Shown piece after piece: positions 8,733-17,187 of a stretch of DNA of 64,000 nucleotides. The position numbers were made by a program, and so were the translations under genes. The notes below the pieces were generated by a model, which saw only the letters and a list, made by a program, of their open reading frames with translations, was not told the DNA's origin and searched no databases. The DNA lies in assembly GCF_000168975.1 (NCBI RefSeq), contig NZ_AAUW01000006.1, positions 62,001 through 126,000 of the forward strand, written 5' to 3'. The number at the start of each line of letters is the position of its first letter. The first letter of the stretch is position 1. Source of the stretch: Roseibium aggregatum IAM 12614 (GTDB taxonomy: Bacteria > Pseudomonadota > Alphaproteobacteria > Rhizobiales > Stappiaceae).

Positions 8733-8759
8733 CGATAGGGGCGCCTTGCGCCCCTATCG
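8733..8759 (+). terminator. Intercistronic hairpin between ugpB and ugpA
   Basis: A perfect 11-bp stem (cgataggggcg / cgcccctatcg) with a 5-nt loop lies 20 bp after the ugpB stop. No U-run follows, so it is more likely an mRNA-stabilising or attenuating hairpin than a full terminator. It would allow a binding-protein excess over the membrane components. Confidence 0.6.
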
Positions 8760-8980
8760 ACCTTTGAGCGTGGCTGTATAGGCGTACCCATTCTGCCGAA
8801 TATGTGCGTTTATGGTCCGGATCGACCGACATTCAGCCGGAGGGGGCGGGGTGGCCGATGTCGATCCGCAGCGAAATGAATGAAATTTCGGGCATTCGAA
8901 CCAATGCCTGACGTTTCGGGCAGGCCGTCCCACAAGGGGTGGCCGGCACCAATCGTTCCCGGTGGTCGAGAAACGAAATA

Positions 8981-9861
8981 ATGAAAAAAGTCCAGTTTCA
9001 GTCTCCGTGGCTGCCGTATCTGCTGCTCCTGCCGCAGCTCGGCATCGTGACGGTTTTCTTCCTGTGGCCGGCCGCGCAAGCGATCCAGTCCTCCTTTTAT
9101 CTCGAAGACCCGTTCGGCTTCGGCTCGACTACGTCGGTCTCGATAATTTCAAGGACATGGTCACGTCCACCGACTACGGCCGGGTGGCGCGCTTCACGGC
9201 AGTCTTCACCTTCTTCGTGACGCTCCTGTCGCTCGGGATAGCCCTTCTGCTGGCGGTCAAGGCGGACAAGGTTCTGCGTGGGGCGTCGTCCTACAAGACC
9301 CTGCTGATGTGGGTCTATGCAGTTGCTCCACCCGTCGCCGGCCTGATCGGCGTGCTTCTGTTCGACCAGCATGTCGGCCCCATCGTCGAATTGTTCGCCC
9401 TGTTCGGCTGGAAGATGCAGATCGGCGTCAGCTACTTCGACACCAGCTTCGCCATGATCGTCACCGCCGTCTGGAAGCAGATCCCGGTGAACTTCATCTT
9501 CTTCCTGTCCGGTCTTCAGGGTATTTCCAAATCCGTTCAGGAGGCTGCCAGCATCGACTGCCGGTCCGGCTTCCGGCGGTTCTGGACCGTTACCTTCCCG
9601 CTGCTGGCCCCAACCGGCTTCTTCCTGCTGATCATCAACATCACCTACGCCTTCTTCGACACGTTCGGCATCATCGACGTCATTGTGAAGAACGAGCCCG
9701 GCAACAACCCGGTGACCCTGGTCTACAAGGTCTACCTGGATGGTTTCCGCGGCAATGACCTTGGCGGATCGTCGGCCCAGTCCGTCATCCTGATGGTGAT
9801 GGTGTTCATCCTGACAATCGTCCAGTTCCGCCTTATCGAGCGGCGCGTGCACTACACGTAA
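8981..9861 (+). pseudogene. ugpA: Glycerol-3-phosphate ABC transporter permease UgpA, frameshifted
   Basis: UgpA is one of two integral membrane permeases of the UgpBAEC importer. The correct N terminus (MKKVQFQSPWLPYLLLLPQ, first TM segment, then SSFYLEDPFGFG) starts at 8981 in one frame, and the rest of the protein (DYVGLDNFKDMVTSTDYG onward to RLIERRVHYT) is in the frame one base back. Restoring one base near 9125-9127 gives a seamless DPFGFGSDYVGLDNF and a product of about 293 residues, the normal UgpA length. The EAA-type loop (QEAASIDCRSGFRRFWTVT) is intact. There is no slippery heptamer at the junction. A real 1-nt deletion or a sequencing error are the two explanations; if real, the importer should be inactive. 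Confidence 0.85.
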
Positions 9862-9872
9862 GGGAGGCGGCG

Positions 9873-10715
9873 ATGAAAAAACTGCAGATCTCGGATCACA
9901 TCATTCTTCTTCTGGGCGTCTTCTTCATGGTCACCCCGGTGGTGCTGGCGTTTCTGACCAGCACGCACGATGCGATCACCATCTACAAGGAAGGCATTCA
10001 GTTCACCCCGGGCGGCAAGTTCTTCGAGAACTACGAGACGGTCCTGTTCGAGGCCGGCGGCTTTACGAAGGAAGTCAACGGGTTCGTGATGCTCAAGAAC
10101 TCGATGATCCTCGGCCTTGGCTTTGCCGTCGGCAAGATCGTCATTTCCATGCTGGCGGCCTACGCAATCGTCTACTTCCGCTTTCCGATGGCAACCCTCT
10201 GCTTCTGGGTGATTTTCGCAACGCTCCTGCTGCCGCTGGAAGTGCGCATTTTGCCGTCTTACGAAATCGTCCAGTCGCTTGGCATGGTGAACACCTATTC
10301 GGGCCTGATCGTGCCGCTGATCGCTTCGGCGACCGGCACCTTCTTCTTCCGTCAGTTCTTCATGTCGGTACCGGACGAGCTTCTGGAAGCCGCCCGCATC
10401 GACGGCGCCGGTCCCTGGAAATTCTTCAAGGACATCCTGGTGCCGCTGTCGCAGACGATGATCGCGGCAATCTTCATCATCATGTTCGTCTATGGCTGGA
10501 ACCAGTACCTCTGGCCGACGCTGATCACCACTGACGAGAGCCTGTTTACCTTGGTTCGCGGCATCAAGCAGATCCTGCAGGTCTGGGTCGGGGCGCAAAT
10601 CCCGGACTTCAACGAGGCCATGGCGCTGGCGATCCTCGCCATCGTGCCGCCGGTGCTCATCGTGGTGATTTTCCAGAGCTGGTTCGTCAAAGGGCTCGTC
10701 GAGAGCGACAAGTGA
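9873..10715 (+). CDS. ugpE: Glycerol-3-phosphate ABC transporter permease UgpE
   Basis: This is the second permease of the UgpBAEC importer: 280 residues, about six membrane segments, the usual length. The conserved cytoplasmic EAA loop reads ELLEAARIDGAGPWKFFKDI near residue 170 and contacts the UgpC ATPase. MFVYGWNQYLWPTLIT near residue 203 is typical of UgpE. It starts 11 bp after ugpA with an aagggagg ribosome site and is followed by ugpC after 13 bp, so the three are co-translated. The frame is intact, unlike ugpA. Confidence 0.93.
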   Translation: MKKLQISDHIILLLGVFFMVTPVVLAFLTSTHDAITIYKEGIQFTPGGKFFENYETVLFEAGGFTKEVNGFVMLKNSMILGLGFAVGKIVISMLAAYAIVYFRFPMATLCFWVIFATLLLPLEVRILPSYEIVQSLGMVNTYSGLIVPLIASATGTFFFRQFFMSVPDELLEAARIDGAGPWKFFKDILVPLSQTMIAAIFIIMFVYGWNQYLWPTLITTDESLFTLVRGIKQILQVWVGAQIPDFNEAMALAILAIVPPVLIVVIFQSWFVKGLVESDK

Positions 10716-10728
10716 GGTTTTTAGATAA

Positions 10729-11805
10729 ATGGCAACGATAACTCTCGACACGGTCCGCAAGGTCTATGGCGGCAACGTGGAAGCGGTCAAAGGCGTTTCC
10801 ATCGACATCGCGGACGGTGAATTCATCGTCCTGGTCGGTCCGTCGGGCTGCGGCAAGTCCACGCTGCTGCGCATGATGGCAGGCCTTGAGGAAATCACCA
10901 CCGGCGACATCCGCATCGGTGACCGGGTGGTCAACAACGTCGACCCGGCCGACCGTGACATCGCGATGGTGTTCCAGAACTATGCGCTCTATCCGCATAT
11001 GACGGTCTACAACAACCTTGCCTACGGCCTGAAGAACCGCGGCATGGCCAAGGACGAGATCGACCGCCGGGTGAAGGAAGCCGCGCGCATTCTGGAAATC
11101 GGCGATTACCTGGAACGCAAGCCGCGGGCCCTTTCCGGCGGCCAGCGCCAGCGCGTCGCCATGGGCCGTGCCATCGTGCGCGAGCCTGCGGCTTTCCTGT
11201 TCGACGAGCCGTTGTCCAACCTCGATGCCAAGCTGCGCGTGCAGATGCGCGTTGAAATCAAGCGCCTGCAGCGCGCGCTCGGCACCACCAGCGTCTATGT
11301 CACCCACGATCAGCTGGAAGCCATGACGCTGGCCGATCGGCTCGTGGTTCTGAACGGCGGCAACATCGAGCAGATCGGCGCACCGATTGATGTCTACGAC
11401 AAGCCGGCCTCCACCTTTGTTGCCAGCTTCATCGGTTCGCCGGCCATGAACCTCCTGAAGGTCAAGGCGGACGGCAACGGCCTTGCGCTTGCAACCGGCA
11501 CAGGCCTCAAGGGCCCAAATACAAAGGGCCGGGATGCCTACATCATCGGTATCCGTCCGGAGCACCTCGAAGTGGTCAGCGCGCCCGGCGAGGGCGATGG
11601 CATCCATCTGGAAGCGAGCGTCAACGTGCTCGAGCCGGTCGGTGCGGAAAGCTATCTCTATTCCAGCTTTGCAGATGGCGGCGACGAGATCCTGGTTCGC
11701 GTGTCGAGCCATGCCCGTCATGAACCCGACGAAAAGCTCTATCTGCGCGCGGCTCCGGAAAACATCCATTATTTCGACGCCGAAACCGGACAGCGGATCG
11801 ACTGA
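10729..11805 (+). CDS. ugpC: Glycerol-3-phosphate ABC transporter ATP-binding protein UgpC
   Basis: This is the ATPase subunit of the importer, 358 residues. It shows Walker [10 protein letters not shown] (about residue 37), Q-loop [19 protein letters not shown] signature [14 protein letters not shown] (about 134), Walker [16 protein letters not shown] and the switch histidine in [11 protein letters not shown]. The C-terminal 120 residues form the TOBE/OB regulatory domain of the MalK/UgpC class ([11 protein letters not shown]). It is the last gene of the operon and is followed by a strong Rho-independent terminator. Confidence 0.94.
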   Translation: MATITLDTVRKVYGGNVEAVKGVSIDIADGEFIVLVGPSGCGKSTLLRMMAGLEEITTGDIRIGDRVVNNVDPADRDIAMVFQNYALYPHMTVYNNLAYGLKNRGMAKDEIDRRVKEAARILEIGDYLERKPRALSGGQRQRVAMGRAIVREPAAFLFDEPLSNLDAKLRVQMRVEIKRLQRALGTTSVYVTHDQLEAMTLADRLVVLNGGNIEQIGAPIDVYDKPASTFVASFIGSPAMNLLKVKADGNGLALATGTGLKGPNTKGRDAYIIGIRPEHLEVVSAPGEGDGIHLEASVNVLEPVGAESYLYSSFADGGDEILVRVSSHARHEPDEKLYLRAAPENIHYFDAETGQRID

Positions 11806-11855
11806 TCAGCAAACGTCAGGCGAGGCGGTTTGACGAGGGCCGCCGAACCCGGACA

Positions 11856-11888
11856 AGCCACCCCGGTTATGCCGGGGTGGCTTTTTGT
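11856..11888 (+). terminator. Rho-independent terminator of the ugp operon
   Basis: An 11-bp GC-rich stem (agccaccccgg / ccggggtggct) with loop ttatg is followed directly by a T-rich run. It lies 50 bp after the ugpC stop. Confidence 0.9.
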
Positions 11889-12092
11889 TTGTCGGACAAC
11901 CGGCCGGTCAGCCCTTCAACCTGCGAGCCGCATCCACTTCACCACCTCATCCTGAGCCAACCCTGGCGCGCTTCCTCGGGACGTGGTCGTGCAACCCTCC
12001 TGACGGTGCTTGTCAGGAGAACGGCACGAGGTGTCTGGAACTCCTGCTGCCGCTCTGGCAAACATCTCGAGAACCGTGTCGGGGAGAGACCT

Positions 12093-13223
12093 TTGGAACC
12101 CTTCAAGAACAACATTTCGCCGGAACTGGTGCGCTGCATCGGCAGTCATGCTGCGCAACATCACGCCGGTTTCGACCGTCTGGGCTTTGAAGCGGACATC
12201 CTGGCGGAGCTCGAGGATCTGGAGCTCAAGCAGCGAGCCGGCCTGATCGCAAGGCATCTGGACCGGTATCTGCCACGGGATCTGTCGTCCCGCTTTGCCA
12301 TCCTGCAGGCCATGCTGCACCCGATGACGGAAATTGCCTTCGACCGGGGCAGTGACGAACGCGGTATCCGCGGTTGGGGCATGATGCCGCTTGGCATGGT
12401 TGTCGCGGCCAGCGGCCTGGATGATTTCGATGCTTCGTTTGCACTCTTGAAGGAAATGACCAAACGGGCGACATCCGAATTCGACGTGCGCCCGTTTCTG
12501 GCGCAGGATCAGGAACGGGCGCTCGCCATCATGGCCCCCTGGGTGAAGGACGAAAGCGTACACGTGCGCCGTCTGGTCTCTGAAGGAACCCGCCCGCGCT
12601 TGCCGTGGGGCATGCGGCTTCAGGCCCTGGTGGTCGACCCCACACCTACCTTGCCGCTTCTGGAAGCCTTGAAAGACGACCCGGAAGACTATGTCCGACG
12701 GTCCGTTGCCAATCATCTCAACGACATCGCCAAGGATCATCCTGATCTGGTGGCCGATATCGCCAAAAGCTGGTTGAAGGATGCGGAGAAACCCCGTGAA
12801 AAACTTGTGCGCCATGCCTGCCGGTCGCTGATCAAGCAGGGCCACACGGCAACGCTGGAGGCCTTCGGGCTCAATCCGCCGGAGGTCCGGGTCGAGGGCC
12901 CGCAGATCCTGACGTCAGAAGTCGCCTATGGAGAGGCGGTCGGTTTCGAGTTCGAACTGGTCTCGACCAGCAGCAACCTGCAGGATCTTGTGCTCGACTA
13001 TCTGATCCATTTCAAGAAAGCCAACGGCACGCTGGCGCCCAAGGTGTTCAAATGGACCAAGCTGACACTGGCCCCGGGCGAGCGGCTGACCCTGTCCCGC
13101 AGCCACGCCATCCGGCCGATCACAACACGTGTCTACTACGGTGGCACACAGGCGGTCAGCCTCAGGATCAACGGTCAGGATTTCGGATTTTCGGAGTTCG
13201 AGCTGGTGATGGAAAAACAATAA
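12093..13223 (+). CDS. AlkC-like DNA alkylation repair glycosylase
   Basis: The protein excises alkylated bases such as N3-methyladenine using a HEAT-like repeat scaffold. The 376-residue product opens EPFKNNISPELVRCIGSH and contains the family core VRRLVSEGTRPRLPWG and DYVRRSVANHLNDIAKDHP (about residues 165-215). After residue 270 a beta-rich segment (GFEFELVSTS to YYGGTQAVSLRINGQDFGF) corresponds to the Ig-like C-terminal domain that separates AlkC from AlkD. I start at the TTG at 12093 because it follows ggggaga and begins exactly at the conserved EPFKN; an in-frame ATG at 11877 lies inside the ugp terminator. The role is inferred from motifs only. Confidence 0.82.
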   Translation: MEPFKNNISPELVRCIGSHAAQHHAGFDRLGFEADILAELEDLELKQRAGLIARHLDRYLPRDLSSRFAILQAMLHPMTEIAFDRGSDERGIRGWGMMPLGMVVAASGLDDFDASFALLKEMTKRATSEFDVRPFLAQDQERALAIMAPWVKDESVHVRRLVSEGTRPRLPWGMRLQALVVDPTPTLPLLEALKDDPEDYVRRSVANHLNDIAKDHPDLVADIAKSWLKDAEKPREKLVRHACRSLIKQGHTATLEAFGLNPPEVRVEGPQILTSEVAYGEAVGFEFELVSTSSNLQDLVLDYLIHFKKANGTLAPKVFKWTKLTLAPGERLTLSRSHAIRPITTRVYYGGTQAVSLRINGQDFGFSEFELVMEKQ

Positions 13224-13387
13224 GTCTTTCGAAAAAATATGAAGTCCTAATATAGTTTGTCCTTGGTTTCGATTTTTCGCATCAAAATAGCCAGAGCAAG
13301 AACGGCTGTGTACATCGAGAAAAGAAAAAGTCCGTAAAATAAATGGCTTAAAAACACTAAGTTGCTATTCAATTGTGTCATTAAATA

Positions 13388-13618
13388 TTAAGAAGTCCAT
13401 CCGACAAAACAAATTACAAACTCGTTGAAGAATGATGGGTCTTCCTGCTTTCTTTTTCTTTTTATGAGCTGCCCGAACAAAACGATTGTAAGAAATGCTA
13501 GGGTCCAAAAAAACTTATCGGCACTCCTCGATTTTGCTTCAGCCATCAGGAATAAAAAGTATGCTGGCCAACCCACCGCTAACGCAATTGCCGCAATCTT
13601 GAAGTCTCTGTCGCTCAC
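13388..13618 (-). CDS. Small two-TM membrane protein, function unknown
   Basis: From the GTG at 13618 (aaggcaag upstream) a 76-residue protein reads SDRDFKIAAIALAVGWPAY, then FLFLMAEAKS, a second hydrophobic stretch TLAFLTIVLFGQLI, and a basic KRKRKQ. Two membrane helices joined by a short loop are plausible. It starts 13 bp after the MFS stop, so it could be the tail of that operon. The base composition is markedly more AT-rich than its neighbours. I recognise no family, and the gene is uncertain. The remainder of 13224-13387 shows nothing else. Confidence 0.4.
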   Translation of the reverse strand: MSDRDFKIAAIALAVGWPAYFLFLMAEAKSRSADKFFWTLAFLTIVLFGQLIKRKRKQEDPSFFNEFVICFVGWTS

Positions 13619-13631
13619 TGAACTTGCCTTA

Positions 13632-14804
13632 TCAAAGCCGTTTGAGCCTGAGCATCCCCATAATCCCGAATGCCGGGCCAATGGCCATCACAGCAAACAC
13701 GCCGGGCCAGCCGATCAGTTCTGCGCCGAGCGGCGTCAGCTGGACCGTGAAGAAGGTCAGCGCGAAGCCGAGGGCGGTCTGAAGGCTCATCAGGCTGCCG
13801 GCCTGATCGGGCGGGGCGTAGTCGGCGACAAGGGCTGAGAACTGGGCTGAATCCGGCAGGATCGCCGCTCCCCAGATGAGGACACACAGGATTGTCAGCC
13901 AGACGGGCCCGCCAAAGGCAAGCGCTGAGGCAAGCGCGGCGGTACCGCTGACGACCATTGCCGCGATGGCGATGTTCGCCTTGCCGACACGATCTGCCAT
14001 GATCCCCGCAACGACGCAGGCAGCACCACCGGCCGCAATGGTCAGGAAGGCGATCAGGCGGGACAGTGGGATTGCGGTCTCTGCGGGCATATGGGCGGAG
14101 AACGAAACGGCAAGGGCAACGCCGATCCAGGCCCACATGGCATAAAGCTCCCACATGTGGCCGAGATAGCCTGCATAGGCATAGCGGATCTTCGGGTTTG
14201 TCCAGGCGGTGAAGATGGCCTTCATCTTCATGCGGGGCGCCTTGGCGTGGAACGGTCCGAGCCCGGCAAAAAGGCACAGCAAACCGCCTGCAGCAGAGGC
14301 AAGCGAGGCAACGCTCAGGCTCCAGCGCCAGTCGGTGCCGCCGAAAAGAGCCAGAAGATGCGGTGCGGCAGAGCCGAAGGTGAGTGCGCCGACAAGCGTG
14401 CCGACCAGAAACCCACGATCCTTCTGGCCCCAGCCGACAGCGATCTTCATGCCGACCGGATAGACGCCGGCCAGCAGAACACCGGTGGCAAACCGCGCAA
14501 GGATCGACACCAGCCCGCCCGGCTCGACCACCAGCAGGCTGGCATTGAACAGCGCAGCGGTGATCGCGCTGAAAGCGAAGAAACGGCGGGGATCGATCCG
14601 GTCAGCGAGGCCCAGCAAGGCCGACGTGACGGCGCCGAACACGAAGCCGATCTGGACAGCACTGGAAAGCGCGGCCTGGGCGAAATCGGATATGGCAAAT
14701 TCGCGGGTCAGATCGGGCAGGATCGCTGCAGACATGAACCACAGGCTCATGGCGGCGATCTCGGCAAGCATCAGCAGACAAAGCGACCGCCATTTGCCTG
14801 CCAT
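13632..14804 (-). CDS. Major facilitator superfamily transporter
   Basis: This 390-residue integral membrane protein has about twelve hydrophobic segments and is a proton-coupled MFS carrier of unassigned substrate. Helix 1 reads LLMLAEIAAMSLWFMSAAIL, and a loop after helix 2 has LADRIDPRRF, the MFS motif A position. A second-half loop has MADRVGKAN. The ATG at 14804 follows gggtgag and lies 1 bp after the stop of the YjbR-like gene, so the pair is translationally coupled; a TTG 18 bp further upstream in frame is less likely. No substrate can be read from sequence or context. Confidence 0.85.
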   Translation of the reverse strand: MAGKWRSLCLLMLAEIAAMSLWFMSAAILPDLTREFAISDFAQAALSSAVQIGFVFGAVTSALLGLADRIDPRRFFAFSAITAALFNASLLVVEPGGLVSILARFATGVLLAGVYPVGMKIAVGWGQKDRGFLVGTLVGALTFGSAAPHLLALFGGTDWRWSLSVASLASAAGGLLCLFAGLGPFHAKAPRMKMKAIFTAWTNPKIRYAYAGYLGHMWELYAMWAWIGVALAVSFSAHMPAETAIPLSRLIAFLTIAAGGAACVVAGIMADRVGKANIAIAAMVVSGTAALASALAFGGPVWLTILCVLIWGAAILPDSAQFSALVADYAPPDQAGSLMSLQTALGFALTFFTVQLTPLGAELIGWPGVFAVMAIGPAFGIMGMLRLKRL

Positions 14805-14805
14805 C

Positions 14806-15165
14806 TCACCCGGCAAGACCAAGCTCCTTCTGCTGTTTCCTGGTCAGCTTGGCCGCAATGATCTTGCGGGCGGCTTCGATATAGGCCTTCAGGTCCTCGT
14901 CGGAAAGCGCGCCTTCCTCTTCCATCTGCACCCACTTGGCGCGAGCAAGATAGGGCGCCGGGATCATCCCCTCCTGCTGCGTGAGCAAGGAGTAGGAGAT
15001 ATCGGAACACTTGAAACTGAACCGCGGAAAATCGCCTTCGCCCCAACCCGAGCAGATGGCGAAGATCTTGCCCCCGACCTTCCAGACCGATGCATTTCCC
15101 CATTGGATCACATGGGTGGTTGCCGGAAGCTTTTTGCAGAAGGCGTCAAACTCGTCGCGGGTCAT
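14806..15165 (-). CDS. MmcQ/YjbR family protein
   Basis: The 119-residue protein has the YjbR/CyaY-like DNA-binding fold signature: an N-terminal DEFDAFCKKLP helix, the strand pair SVWKVGGKIFAICSG, RFSFKCSD, and a C-terminal helix ending LTRKQQKELGL. Members are small alpha/beta proteins of unclear role, often called MmcQ. The ATG at 15165 places the conserved N terminus correctly; longer in-frame starts run into the divergent sigma-factor promoter region. It forms a coupled pair with the MFS transporter downstream. Confidence 0.85.
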   Translation of the reverse strand: MTRDEFDAFCKKLPATTHVIQWGNASVWKVGGKIFAICSGWGEGDFPRFSFKCSDISYSLLTQQEGMIPAPYLARAKWVQMEEEGALSDEDLKAYIEAARKIIAAKLTRKQQKELGLAG

Positions 15166-15268
15166 CGGTGGGCTCGTTAAGTCTTGGGATCGGAAACAGG
15201 TCCGGCGGCAGGAGCGGCAGAGTGGCTTTTCCGGCTGGATCGCGCAAGCTGCACGGTGATGAAAAAAA

Positions 15269-15279
15269 TGTGTCACACA
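15269..15279 (+). promoter_or_regulatory. TGTGTCACACA element upstream of the ECF sigma gene
   Basis: An odd-symmetric palindrome TGTGTCACACA lies about 55 bp before the sigma-factor ATG, in the 166-bp divergent region. TGTCACA is the -35 element known for some ECF groups with SnoaL partners (ECF41), but no clear CGTC -10 follows at the expected 16 bp, so autoregulation is only a possibility. Confidence 0.3.
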
Positions 15280-15331
15280 TTCCAGCCTCGCGCTCTCTAA
15301 CATAACGAGACAGCAAGAGACGGAACACGAC

Positions 15332-16150
15332 ATGACGGCAATCAGCGTGAAAACGGAAACGGTCAGGGCAGCCCAGGAAGGTGACAGGATTGCTCTGGAA
15401 CGGGTTCTGGAAGGCGTTCAGGACCAGATCCATCATCTGGCCAGGCGCATTCTGGTCAATCCGGAAGACGCCCGTGAGGCGACTCAGGAAATCCTCATCC
15501 TGATCCTGACCAAACTCTCGACTTTTAAGGGAGAGAGCCGCTTTTCCACCTGGGTCTACCGTGTGGCCGTGCGCTATCTGGTGAGCGCCAGGAAAGTTCG
15601 CGACCGGGATCTGGGGCTGACGTTCGATGCCTTTGCCGCCGACCTGGTAGACGGCCTGGTGGCAGAGCCGCCCAAGGCGCCGGACGACGTTCTGCTGCTG
15701 AATGAACTCAGGATCTCCTGCACCATGGCCATGCTGCTTTGCCTGACCATGGAGCTGAGACTGGCCTACGTGCTGGGGGATATTCTGGAACTGGAGCACG
15801 GCGAAGCCTCCAGCATCCTGGAAATCGCTCCTGCGGCCTACCGTAAGCGGTTGTCGCGGGCGCGGGACGAGGTGATGGCCTTTACCGCGCGCCACTGCGG
15901 CGTCGTCTCGGCAAGTGCCAGATGCAGTTGCCCGAAGCGCCTGCCGGCGGCAATCGCCTCCGGCCGTCTTCAGCCCGGGGCCTATCCCAATTCTGCCGGT
16001 GCATCGCAAACCTATGACGACGCCAGGCGGCAGGTGGCATCGGTGATCGACGGCCTGAAGGCCTTTGAACTTCAGAACGCCGTGCCCCGGCAACGCTGCC
16101 CCGAAGATATCCGCGTCCAGTTGACCGAAATCCTCTCTCCCCGTCACTGA
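15332..16150 (+). CDS. ECF-type RNA polymerase sigma factor with cysteine-containing C-terminal extension
   Basis: Extracytoplasmic-function sigma factors direct RNA polymerase to stress or signal-specific promoters. Region 2 (about residues 15-85) holds DAREATQEILILILTKL and the DNA-melting stretch FKGESRFSTWVYRVAVRYL. Region 4 (about 125-185) has LAYVLGDILELEHGEASSIL and a recognition helix APAAYRKRLSRARD. Beyond region 4, about 85 extra residues begin HCGVVSASARCSCPKR, a Cys-X8-Cys-X-Cys pattern that could bind metal or sense redox. At 272 residues it is longer than a simple ECF sigma (about 180-200). The next gene encodes a secreted SnoaL-like protein, and no anti-sigma factor is adjacent. 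Confidence 0.82.
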   Translation: MTAISVKTETVRAAQEGDRIALERVLEGVQDQIHHLARRILVNPEDAREATQEILILILTKLSTFKGESRFSTWVYRVAVRYLVSARKVRDRDLGLTFDAFAADLVDGLVAEPPKAPDDVLLLNELRISCTMAMLLCLTMELRLAYVLGDILELEHGEASSILEIAPAAYRKRLSRARDEVMAFTARHCGVVSASARCSCPKRLPAAIASGRLQPGAYPNSAGASQTYDDARRQVASVIDGLKAFELQNAVPRQRCPEDIRVQLTEILSPRH

Positions 16151-16241
16151 CGCGATCAGATCCGCCAGTAACCGAACGCATCAACCAGCCCGGCAACGGG
16201 CGGGACTGGCACCGCCTTGCCGACAGAAAGGAAGACCTCCC

Positions 16242-16730
16242 GTGACCCAGTTGAAACACATCGCAGCAACGGCAGCCGTACTTGCCGTGATGACCTTTTC
16301 CCAACCCAGCTTCGCAGAAGGAACCAAAGACATGAGCCAGGAAGAACTGAACGTCATCACCTTGATCGAAAAAATGACCACCTCTTTCGAAACGGGTGAC
16401 ATCGATACGGTGATGCAGACCTATGAGCCGAGCCAGAGCATCGCATTCGAGCCCGGCAACCCGGTGTCCGACAGCACTCTGGCGCGCGAATTGTTTCACC
16501 AGTTCCGCTCCATATCGCCGAAATTCACCTACTCGGGACATGAAGTGATCGTGGAGGGCGATCTTGCCGTTCACATCGCCCCCTGGACGATGACCGGCAC
16601 CGACCCGGAAGGAAAGCCGGTCTCCGGCGAGGGCCTGTCCATCGCCGTGCTGCGGCGCCAGGCGGATGGCAGCTGGAAGATGGTGATCGACAACCCCTAC
16701 GGCAGCCGCCTGATCCCGGCCGCAAACTGA
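16242..16730 (+). CDS. Secreted SnoaL-like/DUF4440 protein
   Basis: The 162-residue product has a Sec signal peptide (AATAAVLAVMTFSQPSFA, cleavage near residue 25). The mature part is an NTF2-like cone: helix LNVITLIEKMTTSFETGDID, then TVMQTYEPSQSIAFEPG, FRSISPKFTYSGHEVIVEG and the closing strand GSWKMVIDNPYG. Such domains bind small ligands or act as polyketide-like isomerases; no catalytic assignment is possible. The GTG start at 16242 follows aaaggaag. It lies 91 bp after the sigma-factor gene and is probably in its transcript. A terminator follows. Confidence 0.8.
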   Translation: MTQLKHIAATAAVLAVMTFSQPSFAEGTKDMSQEELNVITLIEKMTTSFETGDIDTVMQTYEPSQSIAFEPGNPVSDSTLARELFHQFRSISPKFTYSGHEVIVEGDLAVHIAPWTMTGTDPEGKPVSGEGLSIAVLRRQADGSWKMVIDNPYGSRLIPAAN

Positions 16731-16736
16731 GCCGTA

Positions 16737-17084
16737 TCAAGCAGCCGGCACTTCCGGAAACATGGCGACGCCACCCTGGCCGGAAGAGCCGCGGTCTGCC
16801 GCGCATCTGACAGATGCATTCCCACAAGAGGCCCCGGAAAAACGCCGGGGCCTTTTCCGTCTGAGGGGGCGGCCAAGGCATATTTTCAGCAGTTTCAACA
16901 GGAGAAGCCGCCGGCGTTTACGGGCCAGCCTCCTGCTGAGGTCAAGCAGCCGGACATGCTCCGGCACTTCCTGCGGCCAGAATTCCGCATGATGCGGATA
17001 GAGCGATCTGACGGGATCGTTCCAGCTTGGCATGCGGGTGTCACCGCATTTCCTTTGCAAAGGCATCGAATAGGGAATGAGCAT
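16737..17084 (-). CDS. Possible small basic protein, divergent from the LysR gene
   Basis: An open frame starting MLIPYSMPLQRKCGDTR with GGAG placed 5-6 bases before the ATG encodes a plausible first 70 residues (PSWNDPVRSLYPHHAEFW, then a basic helix). The rest reads antisense through a terminator hairpin, which argues against the full length being real. I recognise no family. It is listed because its start and the divergent LysR arrangement are suggestive. Confidence 0.25.
   Translation of the reverse strand: MLIPYSMPLQRKCGDTRMPSWNDPVRSLYPHHAEFWPQEVPEHVRLLDLSRRLARKRRRLLLLKLLKICLGRPLRRKRPRRFSGASCGNASVRCAADRGSSGQGGVAMFPEVPAA
16829..16857 (+). terminator. Rho-independent terminator after the SnoaL-like gene
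   Basis: A 9-bp stem (aggccccgg / ccggggcct) with a 7-nt A-rich loop is followed by ttt. It lies 99 bp after the stop of the 16242-16730 gene. Confidence 0.8.
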
Positions 17085-17187
17085 CTGCGGCTCCATTCAA
17101 TTTTGATTTTGTTGAAAGGGTATTTGCAGATAGTCTCACGAGAGGTGCCTATTCCCATGTTTTCTAATTGAAAACGAGATTTCAAAA

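Noticed and set aside
8981..9135. Programmed ribosomal frameshifting in ugpA
   Set aside because: The junction has no slippery heptamer and no downstream structure that I could see. One missing base restores a normal UgpA, so mutation or sequencing error is simpler.
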